A stretch of DNA of 16,086 nt, from assembly GCA_015488125.1 (NCBI GenBank), contig WFOJ01000104.1, positions 1 through 16,086 of the forward strand, written 5' to 3'. Position numbers and translations under genes: made by a program. The DNA is from Mariprofundaceae bacterium. Its GTDB lineage: Bacteria > Pseudomonadota > Zetaproteobacteria > Mariprofundales > Mariprofundaceae. The notes beneath the pieces are model-generated. The model saw only the letters and a program-made list of their open reading frames with translations, was not told where the DNA came from and ran no database searches. This document shows positions 1-7,345 of this stretch, piece by piece (positions within the stretch are counted from its first letter, which is position 1; the number at the start of each line of letters is the position of its first letter).

Positions 1-1130
1 ACCCCATCACGGGTCAGGACTACAACCGTTGTCCTCGTCAGGTGGCGCAACGTGCGCTGAAGTATATTCGCAGCGCCGGTCTGGCCGATACGGCTTATTT
101 CGGCCCGGAACTGGAATTCTTCGTCTTTGACAGCGTCACCCATTACAATGAGATGGGCGGATGTGGCTACAGAATTGCCTCTGAAGAAGCCGCATGGAAT
201 TCCAACGAAACATTTGAAGGTATTAATCGTGGCCATCGCCCCAAGGTCAAGGGTGGTTACTTCCCTGTCCCGCCGGTGGATTCACTGCATGAGATTCGCA
301 ACGATATGTCACTGGTCATGACGGATCTTGGCATTGAAATGGAATGTCATCACCACGAAGTGGCAACAGCGGGCCAGTGTGAATTGTCCATGCGCTTTGG
401 CGAACTGATCGATATTGCCGATCGTTGCCAGTGGTACAAGTATGTGGTGCATAATGTGGCTCATGCCCATGGCAAAACAGCTACTTTCATGCCCAAACCT
501 GTCTATGACGATAACGGCACAGGCATGCATACCCACCAGTCTATCTGGCTAAACGGCAAGAATCTGTTTGCCGGTGACAAATACGCCAACCTGTCGCAGG
601 AAGCGCTGTGGTATATCGGTGGCATTATCAAGCATGCCAAGGCGCTGAATGCCTTTACCAATGCTTCAACCAATTCCTACAAGCGTCTGGTACCAGGCTT
701 TGAAGCTCCTGTGATGCTGGCTTACTCCAATCGTAACCGTTCAGCTTCCATCCGCATCCCGGTGGTCAATTCTGATCCGGCACGTCGTATTGAAGTTCGC
801 TTCCCTGATCCGACTGCCAACCCTTATCTGGCCTTTACGGCCATGCTGATGGCTGGCCTTGATGGCATTGCCAACAAGATTGATCCGGGTGAGCCTGCCA
901 CCAAAAACCTGTACGACCTGCCTGAAGAAGAGGCTGCCAACGTACCGACGGTGGCCAGCTCATTGGCGGAAGCATTGGATGCACTGGATGCAGACCGTGA
1001 CTTCCTCAAGACTGGCGGTGTGATGGATGATGATATGATTGATGCCTATATCTCCCTGAAACGGGAAGACGTCGATCAGTTGCGTCTGCGCACTCATCCG
1101 TATGAACTGGAAATGTATTACTCCGTGTAA
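1..1130 (+). CDS. glnA: Glutamine synthetase type I, 5'-truncated by window edge
   Basis: GlnA is the cytoplasmic dodecameric enzyme that makes glutamine from glutamate, ammonia and ATP. The reading frame is open from the first base (first full codon at 3), so the gene starts outside the window; the in-frame GTG at 42 is internal. About 376 codons of a roughly 470-residue family are present. Visible family motifs are the metal-binding FGPELEFF, the EVATAGQCEL strand, GTGMHTHQSIW with the metal/nucleotide His, the NRSASIRIP phosphate/glutamate-binding arginines, and RIEVRFPDPTANPYLAF. The C-terminus ends in ELEMYYSV, as in proteobacterial GlnA. NLYDLP carries the conserved Tyr (codon 912-914) that GlnE adenylylates in type I-beta enzymes, which suggests GlnE/PII-type control. 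A hairpin follows the stop. Identification is secure. Confidence 0.98.
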   Translation, partial: PITGQDYNRCPRQVAQRALKYIRSAGLADTAYFGPELEFFVFDSVTHYNEMGGCGYRIASEEAAWNSNETFEGINRGHRPKVKGGYFPVPPVDSLHEIRNDMSLVMTDLGIEMECHHHEVATAGQCELSMRFGELIDIADRCQWYKYVVHNVAHAHGKTATFMPKPVYDDNGTGMHTHQSIWLNGKNLFAGDKYANLSQEALWYIGGIIKHAKALNAFTNASTNSYKRLVPGFEAPVMLAYSNRNRSASIRIPVVNSDPARRIEVRFPDPTANPYLAFTAMLMAGLDGIANKIDPGEPATKNLYDLPEEEAANVPTVASSLAEALDALDADRDFLKTGGVMDDDMIDAYISLKREDVDQLRLRTHPYELEMYYSV

Positions 1131-1146
1131 TGCATTCATTTGCTTT

Positions 1147-1172
1147 CAGGGGTCGCTTTCAGGCGACCCCTG
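1147..1172 (+). terminator. Terminator-like hairpin after glnA
   Basis: A perfect 10-bp inverted repeat (CAGGGGTCGC / GCGACCCCTG) with a 6-nt loop lies 17 nt after the glnA stop. The GC-rich stem fits an intrinsic terminator. The downstream T tract is poor (TTGGCAC), so it may be a leaky terminator or an mRNA-stabilising 3' hairpin that lets some transcription reach the DUF190 gene. It also argues against starting the next gene upstream of this point. Confidence 0.55.
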
Positions 1173-1188
1173 TTGGCACAAACCGGGG

Positions 1189-1193
1189 GGAGG
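1189..1193 (+). promoter_or_regulatory. Strong Shine-Dalgarno setting a TTG start
   Basis: GGAGG sits within a G-rich run (GGGGGGAGG, 1185-1193) and ends 6 nt before the TTG at 1200. It fixes the start of the DUF190 gene. The in-frame GTG at 1194 is too close to be used, and the in-frame TTG at 1140 lies upstream of the terminator-like hairpin. Confidence 0.7.
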
Positions 1194-1199
1194 TGCACA

Positions 1200-1547
1200 T
1201 TGGAAGCGACAGTCAGGGGACTGTGTATTCGTATCTATCTTTCAGAGTCGGATAAAGTCGACGGTCAGCCGGCGCTGACGGCGATTGTTGATTTGTGTCG
1301 GCAGGCGGGTTTGCATGGTGTCAGCGTGGTACGTGGCATTGAGGGCATGGGCAAACACGGCGTGCATTCAGCAGCCTTTATTTCGCTTGCACATCAATTG
1401 CCACTGCTGGTGGAGATCATCGACACGACCGAACGCGCCGAACAAGGCTTGCGACAGCTTTTGCCCCATCTCGAACATATTCGTGTTGCCACCTGGCCTG
1501 TGACCCTTCATCATGCCGAAGCCTGGCAAAACACCTCTGAAGCATAA
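1200..1547 (+). CDS. DUF190 family protein (PII-like alpha/beta fold)
   Basis: This small cytoplasmic protein of about 115 residues starts at TTG. The segment CIRIYLSESDKVDGQPAL followed by a helix and GVSVVRGIEGMGKHG is the DUF190 signature: a beta strand, a conserved S-x-D motif, a helix, then the RGxEGxG loop. The second half (PLLVEIIDTTERAEQGL) supplies the next strand and helix. DUF190 is grouped with the GlnB/CutA-like ferredoxin-fold proteins. Members are often found near fluoride channel (crcB) or transport genes, and their function is not settled. Here it sits directly after glnA and 13 nt before a Crp/Fnr gene. A role as a small-molecule sensor linked to nitrogen status is inference from fold and position only. 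Family assignment is good; function is unknown. Confidence 0.85.
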   Translation: MEATVRGLCIRIYLSESDKVDGQPALTAIVDLCRQAGLHGVSVVRGIEGMGKHGVHSAAFISLAHQLPLLVEIIDTTERAEQGLRQLLPHLEHIRVATWPVTLHHAEAWQNTSEA

Positions 1548-1560
1548 CGGAATTACTTCG

Positions 1561-2250
1561 ATGAGCATGCATAATATACTGAAAAAAATCCCGCTGTTTT
1601 CTGATCTTGACAGGGAAGAACTTGATGCTGTTGTTGCCCTGGCTTCTTCTCATCACTACGCAGCCAAAAGCGTGATTGTCCAGGAAGGCGATAATTCCAG
1701 TTCATTGTTTGTGATTCTTTCCGGTCAGGTAAAAATTTCCTATTATGCGGAAGACGGGCGTGAGGTGGTGCTTTCGCTGATGTCGGAAGGTTCGTTTTTC
1801 GGCGAATTATCGCTGCTTGATCGCCGCCCTCGCTCGGCGACTGTCACCACGCTTGGTAAAAGCACACTGGCCCAGATCCGTCGTCAACAATTCGAGCAAC
1901 TGATACTGCAAAAGCCAAAAATTTCGCTAAAACTATTAACGGAACTTTCCAAGCGCCTGCGTCGCACCAATCTCTTGCTGGAACGCATCAGCACGATGGA
2001 TGTGCCGCATCGCCTTTATCATTATATCCACGATATGTGCGCCTGCGTTGGTCGCGATCCCGGTGACACACATGTGCAGCTTCGGCTGCCGACGCATCAA
2101 TTGATTTCCGATCAACTCTCCACCAGTCGGGAAACGATTTCCCGTGCCATCAGCCATCTAAAGAAAAGCGGGGTGATTACACCGGTAGCCGGTTGTTCAG
2201 AGGTGCGTATTGATCTTGAAGCGCTTGAATCCCTGATGTTCTCACTGTAA
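1561..2250 (+). CDS. Crp/Fnr family transcriptional regulator
   Basis: This cytoplasmic DNA-binding regulator has 229 residues from ATG 1561, the usual Crp/Fnr length. An in-frame ATG at 1513 would overlap the DUF190 gene by 35 bp and add an untypical tail, so 1561 is preferred; no strong SD is visible. Residues 10-120 form a cyclic-nucleotide-binding beta-roll with a well-kept phosphate-binding cassette, FGELSLLDRRPRSATV. R91 and S92 are placed like the cAMP phosphate contacts of E. coli CRP. A long dimer helix follows, then a Crp-type winged helix (about 176-207, LISDQLSTSRETISRAISHL). No N-terminal Fe-S cysteine cluster is seen, so it is unlikely to be an FNR-type oxygen sensor. The ligand is probably cAMP or c-di-GMP (inferred). 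The regulon is unknown; its neighbours are glnA/DUF190 and mazG. Confidence 0.93.
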   Translation: MSMHNILKKIPLFSDLDREELDAVVALASSHHYAAKSVIVQEGDNSSSLFVILSGQVKISYYAEDGREVVLSLMSEGSFFGELSLLDRRPRSATVTTLGKSTLAQIRRQQFEQLILQKPKISLKLLTELSKRLRRTNLLLERISTMDVPHRLYHYIHDMCACVGRDPGDTHVQLRLPTHQLISDQLSTSRETISRAISHLKKSGVITPVAGCSEVRIDLEALESLMFSL

Positions 2251-2254
2251 AGCT

Positions 2255-3055
2255 GTGCCGCAACGTATCACGGATTTAGCTCATCCCTACGACAGGGTAC
2301 ACCGCTTGATGCAGATTTTGCGTGAAGAATGTCCGTGGGATCGTCAGCAAACACCGGGCAGTATTGCACCCTGCACACTGGAAGAAGCACATGAAGTGCT
2401 TGAAGCAGTAGAGCTGGCAGAAAGCGATGGCAACTGGGAGCCGCTGAAGGAAGAGCTGGGAGATTTGTTGCTGCATATTGCCTTTTATGCGCGTATGGCG
2501 GAAGAGCAGGGGGCATTTGATCTACAGGCGGTGTTTGATGCGCTGGTGGCAAAAATGATGGCTCGCCATCCACATGTTTTCGGTGAACACAAATTGCATC
2601 AGGCTGATGCCGTATTGCAGCAATGGGATGCCATCAAGGCGAAAGAAAAGCCGGAACGCAGCAGCGTGATGGATGGCATCCCGCCGCTGCCGGCACTGGC
2701 TTATGCCCGCAAGGTACATCAGCGGGCGCGGAGCATCGGCTTTGACTGGCAACAAACAGATGAGGTTATCGAAAAAATCCGCGAGGAACTCAATGAATTC
2801 ATCCACGAGTTGGATATTCAAGCCAGTAAGGAACGGCTGAATGATGAATTTGGTGATCTGCTGTTTGCTCTGGTCAATCTCGCCGACCAGTTGGAGTTGG
2901 ATGCGGAAACCTGTTTAATGCATACCAATCGCAAGTTCGCAAGTCGCATTCGCAGGATGGAAACTCTGGCAGAACAAAATGGAACAGCCTTGGCCGAACT
3001 GCCGCTAAAGGCACAGCAAGCGCTTTACCAACAGATCAAAAACCAACATGAATAA
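2255..3055 (+). CDS. mazG: Nucleoside triphosphate pyrophosphohydrolase MazG
   Basis: MazG hydrolyses (d)NTPs to (d)NMP and pyrophosphate. It cleans aberrant nucleotides from the pool and, in E. coli, lowers ppGpp-linked toxicity. The protein has 266 residues, like E. coli MazG, with two tandem MazG domains. The first has CPWDRQQT, then LEEAHEVLEA with E43, E44 and E47, and EELGDLL with E67 and D70, giving the EExxE...ExxD metal-binding set. The second has REELNEFIHE (177-181) and DEFGDLLFALVN (197-207). The GTG start is 4 nt after the stop of the Crp/Fnr gene without a clear SD, which suggests translational coupling. It converges on the ABC permease gene. No toxin-antitoxin mazEF pair is adjacent. 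Confidence 0.96.
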   Translation: MPQRITDLAHPYDRVHRLMQILREECPWDRQQTPGSIAPCTLEEAHEVLEAVELAESDGNWEPLKEELGDLLLHIAFYARMAEEQGAFDLQAVFDALVAKMMARHPHVFGEHKLHQADAVLQQWDAIKAKEKPERSSVMDGIPPLPALAYARKVHQRARSIGFDWQQTDEVIEKIREELNEFIHELDIQASKERLNDEFGDLLFALVNLADQLELDAETCLMHTNRKFASRIRRMETLAEQNGTALAELPLKAQQALYQQIKNQHE

Positions 3056-3120
3056 CAGGCTACGGCTCGAGGTGGCGGGAAATCATGATTGTTGCCATCG
3101 CGTAGGGTAATGAATGTCAG

Positions 3121-3867
3121 TTATTCATCGTTTGGCGTTCGCTGTAGGGTACATAAGCTTTGCATCACCATCATGGTCATACCGAGCCAGAAGATGGTGA
3201 GCAGCAGCAAAGCCACAAGGCAGCCAAGCAGCCACGGCCAGTCGATTTCCAGCGCTGCGGTTTCCGTGAAAAACTCGTAACTCCAATAGGTTGGCATAAT
3301 TTTTTCGACGATGCGCATCAGTTCGCTGAATTGCTCGCGGGGAATCACAAATTCCGAGAACAGGATTTGCGGGATGATCAGCAGGGGAACCATGGCAACA
3401 GCCCGATCCTGGGAATGCATAAAAGCGGAAACCAGCAGACCAAGCGCTGTGCCGCAAAGCGAAGCCTCCCACAAGGCCAGCGTTTGTAGCAAAAAGTTGC
3501 CCTGTAGCGCCAGCTTCCATTCGATAGCCATTTGCAGCATCAGCGTCTGCAACAGTCCGAGCAGAGCAAGCACCAGGAATTTTGAGTTGACGTAGGCCGG
3601 CATGGATAGCCCAAACAAACGCTCTCGCTCGATAATTGGCCGCTCCTTGACGATTTCACGGCAGGCATTGATGCAGCCAAACCAAACGCTGGAAAGCACC
3701 ATAACGAAATATAGCGAGGGGGTATCCTGCTGTATGGAATCCCCCCAGACCAGGGTGCATAGCCAGCCAATCAGCGGGGCCTGAGCCAATAATAACAGCA
3801 GCGTCAGCGGTTCGGCCTGCAAACAGGCCAGATAGCGTAAGCTGAGAATGCGTAACTGATGATTCAT
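3121..3867 (-). CDS. ABC-2 (ABCG-type) transporter permease
   Basis: This inner-membrane half-transporter has 248 residues and about six hydrophobic segments, around residues 18-40, 50-70, 92-115, 130-150, 155-178 and 210-238. The charged stretch REIVKERPIIERERLFGLS after the second segment matches the connecting/coupling helix of ABCG (White-like) exporters, followed by the AYVNSK motif. N-terminal LLLLAQAPLIGWL resembles the permease half of bacterial FHA-ABC fusion proteins. It overlaps the upstream ATPase gene by 4 bp (ATGA), so the two are a translationally coupled pair forming a split ABCG-like exporter. The substrate is unknown. It is the last gene of the minus-strand run. Confidence 0.88.
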   Translation of the reverse strand: MNHQLRILSLRYLACLQAEPLTLLLLLAQAPLIGWLCTLVWGDSIQQDTPSLYFVMVLSSVWFGCINACREIVKERPIIERERLFGLSMPAYVNSKFLVLALLGLLQTLMLQMAIEWKLALQGNFLLQTLALWEASLCGTALGLLVSAFMHSQDRAVAMVPLLIIPQILFSEFVIPREQFSELMRIVEKIMPTYWSYEFFTETAALEIDWPWLLGCLVALLLLTIFWLGMTMMVMQSLCTLQRTPNDE

Positions 3868-4772
3868 GATGAGCGGTGTTGATCACGCAGGCGGCGCAAG
3901 ATTTCAGCAGCGCTCGTTGCTTTTGCTTCAGAGCGGGATATTGGTTTGCTTGAGATCGTACCTGCTGATGACTGTTGGCGTTGACGCAGAATGCCCGGCG
4001 GCAGGCGGCGGGCCACCGCTCTTGCCTGTTCGCTTTGCCGGTAGCGCAGGGCATGTTCGCTGGCGCTGTGTTGTTGCAAGCGGATAAAGATCTGCTCGAA
4101 CGTATCCACGTCAAACCATGTGAGTGCCTCAGCGGGTGAGCCGAACCAAACCATGCGCCCCTGCATCATCAGTAACAGCAACTGACAGCACTCAAGGTTC
4201 TGCATATTATGGGTGGCAACCAGCAATATGCGCTCACTGGCAGCAATGCGGGCGAATAATTGCATCATTTGTGTATCCATGCCCGGATCCAGGCCGGAGG
4301 TCGGCTCGTCAAGAATCAGCAAAGCTGGCTGCGTCAGCAGCTCCAGGGCAATAGAGACGCGCTTGCGTTGACCACCGGAAAGGCGACGAATGGGCAGCGA
4401 CAGACGTTCGCCAAGGCCAACATCGCAGGCGATTTTTTTTACATGCGCCTGCCGTCGGGGACGGCTGAGTTGTGGCAGACGCAGCTGACAGGCAAAATCC
4501 AGTTCCTGCTCAACGCTCAGGCCGAGGTGCAGATGATCATCCTGAGGAACGTAGGCAGTGGGCTGGCCGGGATCGGGCAGGCGAATATGACCGTCACAGC
4601 TGATCATGCCCAGCAAGGATTTGATCAGTGTGCTTTTGCCTGCCCCGGAAGGGCCGATGAGAGCGCACATTTCGCCGGGATACAGACGAAAGTTGATGTC
4701 TGAAAGCACATGGTGGCCGTCGATGCTGACGGCCAGCCGGCGCGCCTCCAGATAATGGTGGCTATTCGCCAT
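3864..4772 (-). CDS. ABC transporter ATP-binding protein (ABCG-like NBD)
   Basis: This cytoplasmic ATPase powers the permease encoded just downstream. It has a complete nucleotide-binding domain: Walker A GPSGAGKST (40-48), Q-loop YVPQDD (Q77), signature LSGGQRKRVSIALELL (from 131), Walker B LLILDEPTSGLD (151-162) and switch His in ATHNMQN (H188). The GGQRKRVSIALELL form is typical of ABCG-type domains. A C-terminal tail of about 70 residues, rich in Ser, Arg and Gln, has no domain I recognise. The start is taken as ATG 4772; a GTG at 4775 is also possible, and neither has a strong SD. It begins 16 nt after the DUF3616 stop, so the genes are probably co-transcribed. Confidence 0.93.
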   Translation of the reverse strand: MANSHHYLEARRLAVSIDGHHVLSDINFRLYPGEMCALIGPSGAGKSTLIKSLLGMISCDGHIRLPDPGQPTAYVPQDDHLHLGLSVEQELDFACQLRLPQLSRPRRQAHVKKIACDVGLGERLSLPIRRLSGGQRKRVSIALELLTQPALLILDEPTSGLDPGMDTQMMQLFARIAASERILLVATHNMQNLECCQLLLLMMQGRMVWFGSPAEALTWFDVDTFEQIFIRLQQHSASEHALRYRQSEQARAVARRLPPGILRQRQQSSAGTISSKPISRSEAKATSAAEILRRLRDQHRSS

Positions 4773-4788
4773 CACTGTTTCGACACTG

Positions 4789-5790
4789 TTAACGCTTATG
4801 CAGCGTCATCTGGCGGACGGCGTGACTGGCATCCGGCGCACTATCCACGGCAAGCAGCAACTGATAGGCATCAGCGGTTTCCCGAAGCAAGGCAATGGCC
4901 TCCGGTTTACTGCCGCCGGTATGGCGCAACTGCCCGAGAAGACGGCTATGCCCGAGGGGAGAGCCATGGCGCTTGTCGCCGGGAACCATATCCTGACCGT
5001 CCCAGTGATACACGGCATAAGGTCCAGCCAGATCGCCCGTCGGCCCGGCCAAAAGCAGCAAGCCATCGCTGACTTCTGTCATGCCGCGTATGCCAAGACC
5101 ATGCAGCTGCACAAACAATAGCCGCGCTGTAGCCGCCGCATCATTCATGCGAAAACGCAATACCGGGGTCATGCCACCACGCAGCACAGGCCCGCGAAAA
5201 CCTGCGTACAATATACCGTTGCGCACGGCCAGCCCTTCAATATCAATACCATTTTCCTTGCTGGGCAGGCGACTGAAAGGGGCCAGCACTGGATGTTGAC
5301 GCAACAGTTGTTGCAAACTGATGCTGCCAACATCAGTGGCCTCGCCCTGATCGTTCAGTTGCAGGCGATACAGTCTGGCACGGTTATTTTCAGGACGAAT
5401 TTCATCGGCGTTGAGCATACGACGATTGCGGTGGTAGGATTTGCCCGCTTTCAGCTTTTTGCGTTTGGCACTGTGTGAACCCATCACATACAGCGTATGC
5501 CCTTCAGCAGCCATTGCTTCACTGTCGAGTTCATCCCCGTGACTCAGACGCAATTGCGACAGCAATCTGCCATCCCGGGAAAACTGCTGCACCACATTAT
5601 CACCAGCATGATTCGTTTCGTCCGCAGCCAGCCATAAGTAGCCATCGACGATGGCCATGGCGCTGATATGTTCAACAGCAGCAACCTGGCCATGCAGCGG
5701 CAGCCAGGCGGCTTTGGCCTGCGAGGCAGTAGGCAACAGTACCGTCACCATCAGGATGGTCAGGCAATGAGACCAAGCAGATAACATCAT
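4789..5790 (-). CDS. Secreted DUF3616 family protein
   Basis: A protein of about 333 residues with a signal peptide: an hydrophobic core in LTILMVTVLL, then a probable cut near ASQA|KA. It is therefore periplasmic or secreted. The mature part has repeated YLWLAADE, LYVMGSHSAKRK and GIDIEGLAVRNGILYAGFRG motifs. The last, KENGIDIEGLA...GFRGP, is the DUF3616 signature, and the strand-rich pattern suggests a beta-propeller-like fold. Function is unknown for the family. Start choice: ATG 5790 overlaps the lipoprotein stop as TGATG, and a GTG at 5793 gives a 4-bp overlap. Either way translation is coupled to the lipoprotein upstream. The ABC transporter pair follows. Confidence 0.85.
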   Translation of the reverse strand: MMLSAWSHCLTILMVTVLLPTASQAKAAWLPLHGQVAAVEHISAMAIVDGYLWLAADETNHAGDNVVQQFSRDGRLLSQLRLSHGDELDSEAMAAEGHTLYVMGSHSAKRKKLKAGKSYHRNRRMLNADEIRPENNRARLYRLQLNDQGEATDVGSISLQQLLRQHPVLAPFSRLPSKENGIDIEGLAVRNGILYAGFRGPVLRGGMTPVLRFRMNDAAATARLLFVQLHGLGIRGMTEVSDGLLLLAGPTGDLAGPYAVYHWDGQDMVPGDKRHGSPLGHSRLLGQLRHTGGSKPEAIALLRETADAYQLLLAVDSAPDASHAVRQMTLHKR

Positions 5791-7136
5791 CACTGAATGG
5801 CAATATTGCCTTTTACGCCTTTAGTGCTGGTATTCAGGCCAACATCAAAAAGACGATCAATGCCCGTCGCCGTTGCATTTTCATGCCCCATGTCAATACC
5901 GGCAAAGCCAATTTCGTAACTAAACAGGCCTGGAGCGGAAAAAATATTCATGGCAGGCGTGCTGCGCCCGGCAATAGTGCGCAGCAGCGCATTAATATCC
6001 AGCGTGACGACCCCGGCCTGACTGGTCGTGATCACATTGGCCAGGGTATTCACGGAAGTTTGATTCAGCACGGTGGTGCCGGCTGCCGAAGTAGCCGTGT
6101 AGCGCAGTGTCGCGTTGGCCGGAACACGAACGCTGACCTGGCCATTGGCCGTTGTGGTAACGGTCACCGGTGTGATCACGCCAATAGCCTTGCGAAGCCC
6201 GGGAATGTTTTCACGAATATCGAAACTGAAGGCGGGATTGTAGGTCATGGCCCCGGCTCCCGTATAATCACGGAAGCCAAAAGCGATATTCATTGGTGCG
6301 CCCGCCGTGCCAATGGCGTTGGTTGCGTTACCATACAGATCCACCGTACTGATCACGCCATTAACGGTAAAATGGTTGCCGCTCATGGCAAAGCCATAAT
6401 TGTTGACCTGAGGAACCACCAGCACGTTCACTCTGCCAACCACATTAGGGTTTTGTTGCGGGTTTCGTACAGGGTCAATCTGTGCACTGATCGTGTAGGT
6501 TTGACCGACAGCAGCGATGGTGTTTGGTGCCGTCCAAACAACACTGGCACCGTTGGCCGTGGGTGTGCCCATGGTGCCGCCGCTGGCCGTCCACAGTAAT
6601 GGCGATGTGGCAGGTGGTGGGGCACCAGCGACAAAGCCATTGAAGGTAATGCTCCCCCCCTGGGATGTCTGTAGTGTGTTGGCGGTGATGGTTACCGCCA
6701 GGTTAAGCTGTATGGGAATGGTGATGCTTGTGCCATTCAGCGTTTGTGGTGTACTGATGCCCTGGTAAATGACCTTGCCCAGTCCATTGGCTGCATCATA
6801 GGCGCGTAAATCGAAGGTGATGCCTGAACCATTGGGTACAGTCAGCGTCACGCTGGTTTGCGGCAACGTTGCGCTGACTGGTCCGGCGATGATTTGCCCC
6901 GTGCTGTTAAACGCAACCACCGAGAATGATTGAACGCCCGCCGGCACAGTTCCTGGCGCCGTCAGCGCCCCGGCAAGTACGCCTTGCCCCAGTGAAATCG
7001 TTACCTGACTGGTATTGCCACCGGCAGTGGTTCCAGAGCCGCCACACCCTGCCATGACGGCGCATGTCAGCAATAAGGACGACAAGATAGCCAGCGACTT
7101 GCACCACGAGCAGTGGCCTTTGATCAATATATTCAT
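5790..7136 (-). CDS. Putative Ig-like-domain lipoprotein
   Basis: A 448-residue envelope protein. From ATG 7136 it has a short basic start, a hydrophobic stretch (SLAILSSLLLTCAVMAG) and a lipobox-like VMAGC followed by GGSGTT, a typical flexible linker after an acylated Cys. The residue at -3 is Met, which is tolerated but not ideal. The mature part is rich in Thr, Val, Gly and Asn. It contains an Ig-like stretch (LQTSQGGSITFNGFVAG ... PLLWTASGG ... VVWTAP ... YTISAQ) like bacterial surface Ig repeats, and later beta-rich regions with no family I can name. An upstream in-frame start (7196) is rejected because AAGGAGGA lies 4 nt before ATG 7136. Its stop overlaps the start of the DUF3616 gene, so the two proteins are probably made together. 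Confidence 0.8.
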   Translation of the reverse strand: MNILIKGHCSWCKSLAILSSLLLTCAVMAGCGGSGTTAGGNTSQVTISLGQGVLAGALTAPGTVPAGVQSFSVVAFNSTGQIIAGPVSATLPQTSVTLTVPNGSGITFDLRAYDAANGLGKVIYQGISTPQTLNGTSITIPIQLNLAVTITANTLQTSQGGSITFNGFVAGAPPPATSPLLWTASGGTMGTPTANGASVVWTAPNTIAAVGQTYTISAQIDPVRNPQQNPNVVGRVNVLVVPQVNNYGFAMSGNHFTVNGVISTVDLYGNATNAIGTAGAPMNIAFGFRDYTGAGAMTYNPAFSFDIRENIPGLRKAIGVITPVTVTTTANGQVSVRVPANATLRYTATSAAGTTVLNQTSVNTLANVITTSQAGVVTLDINALLRTIAGRSTPAMNIFSAPGLFSYEIGFAGIDMGHENATATGIDRLFDVGLNTSTKGVKGNIAIQ

Positions 7137-7140
7137 CTTA

Positions 7141-7148
7141 TCCTCCTT
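7141..7148 (-). promoter_or_regulatory. Strong Shine-Dalgarno of the lipoprotein gene
   Basis: On the minus strand AAGGAGGA ends 4 nt before ATG 7136. It is a near-perfect anti-16S match, decides the start codon, and suggests high expression of the lipoprotein cassette. Confidence 0.8.
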
Positions 7149-7174
7149 GCTGTCACCGAAAAGTGCCGGTGGCA

Positions 7175-7335
7175 GGAGTCTGTCGAACTTTAGCAATGGT
7201 CACGAGAAATAGTGGAATCAGGCCAGATATACGATCTGTTGGCGGTAAGTAGCAGCGCCATGTAACAAAAACAGGTCGAAGATGTGGTCAATATCCGGTG
7301 TTTCGTAGTAGTTTTGTCAAAGCCCGACAATCTCC
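7175..7335. repeat. Palindromic intergenic element, copy A (161 bp)
   Basis: The copy runs from GGAGTCTGTCG to GACAATCTCC and matches copy B at 8551-8709 in the same orientation. A hand alignment gives about 131 of 161 identical columns with two single-base gaps. Its two halves are imperfect inverted repeats: the first 65 bases and the reverse complement of the last 65 agree at about 39 positions without gaps. The ends are the best part (GGAGTCTGTCG.ACTTT against GGAGATTGTCGGGCTTT). It starts 10 bp past the gltA stop in the direction of transcription and takes up 161 of the 209 bp before the lipoprotein gene. No coding capacity is seen. The architecture resembles ERIC- or MITE-type intergenic elements. 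No clear target-site duplication is seen. Confidence 0.85.
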
Positions 7336-7345
7336 CATGGTTTAG

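Noticed and set aside
2255..3055. mazEF-type toxin-antitoxin system
   Set aside because: The protein is the two-domain MazG pyrophosphohydrolase. No MazE or MazF-like small genes are present.
3048..3128. Inverted repeat ATGAATAAC / GTTATTCAT spanning the mazG-permease convergence
   Set aside because: The two 9-bp arms are the similar ends of the two converging genes (each ends Glu-stop) and are 63 nt apart. There is no GC-rich stem or T tract, so no terminator can be claimed.
5883..6599. 238-codon open frame on the plus strand opposite the lipoprotein gene
   Set aside because: The opposite strand has a coherent lipoprotein with strong SD and beta-rich repeats; this frame has no motif and no SD of note.
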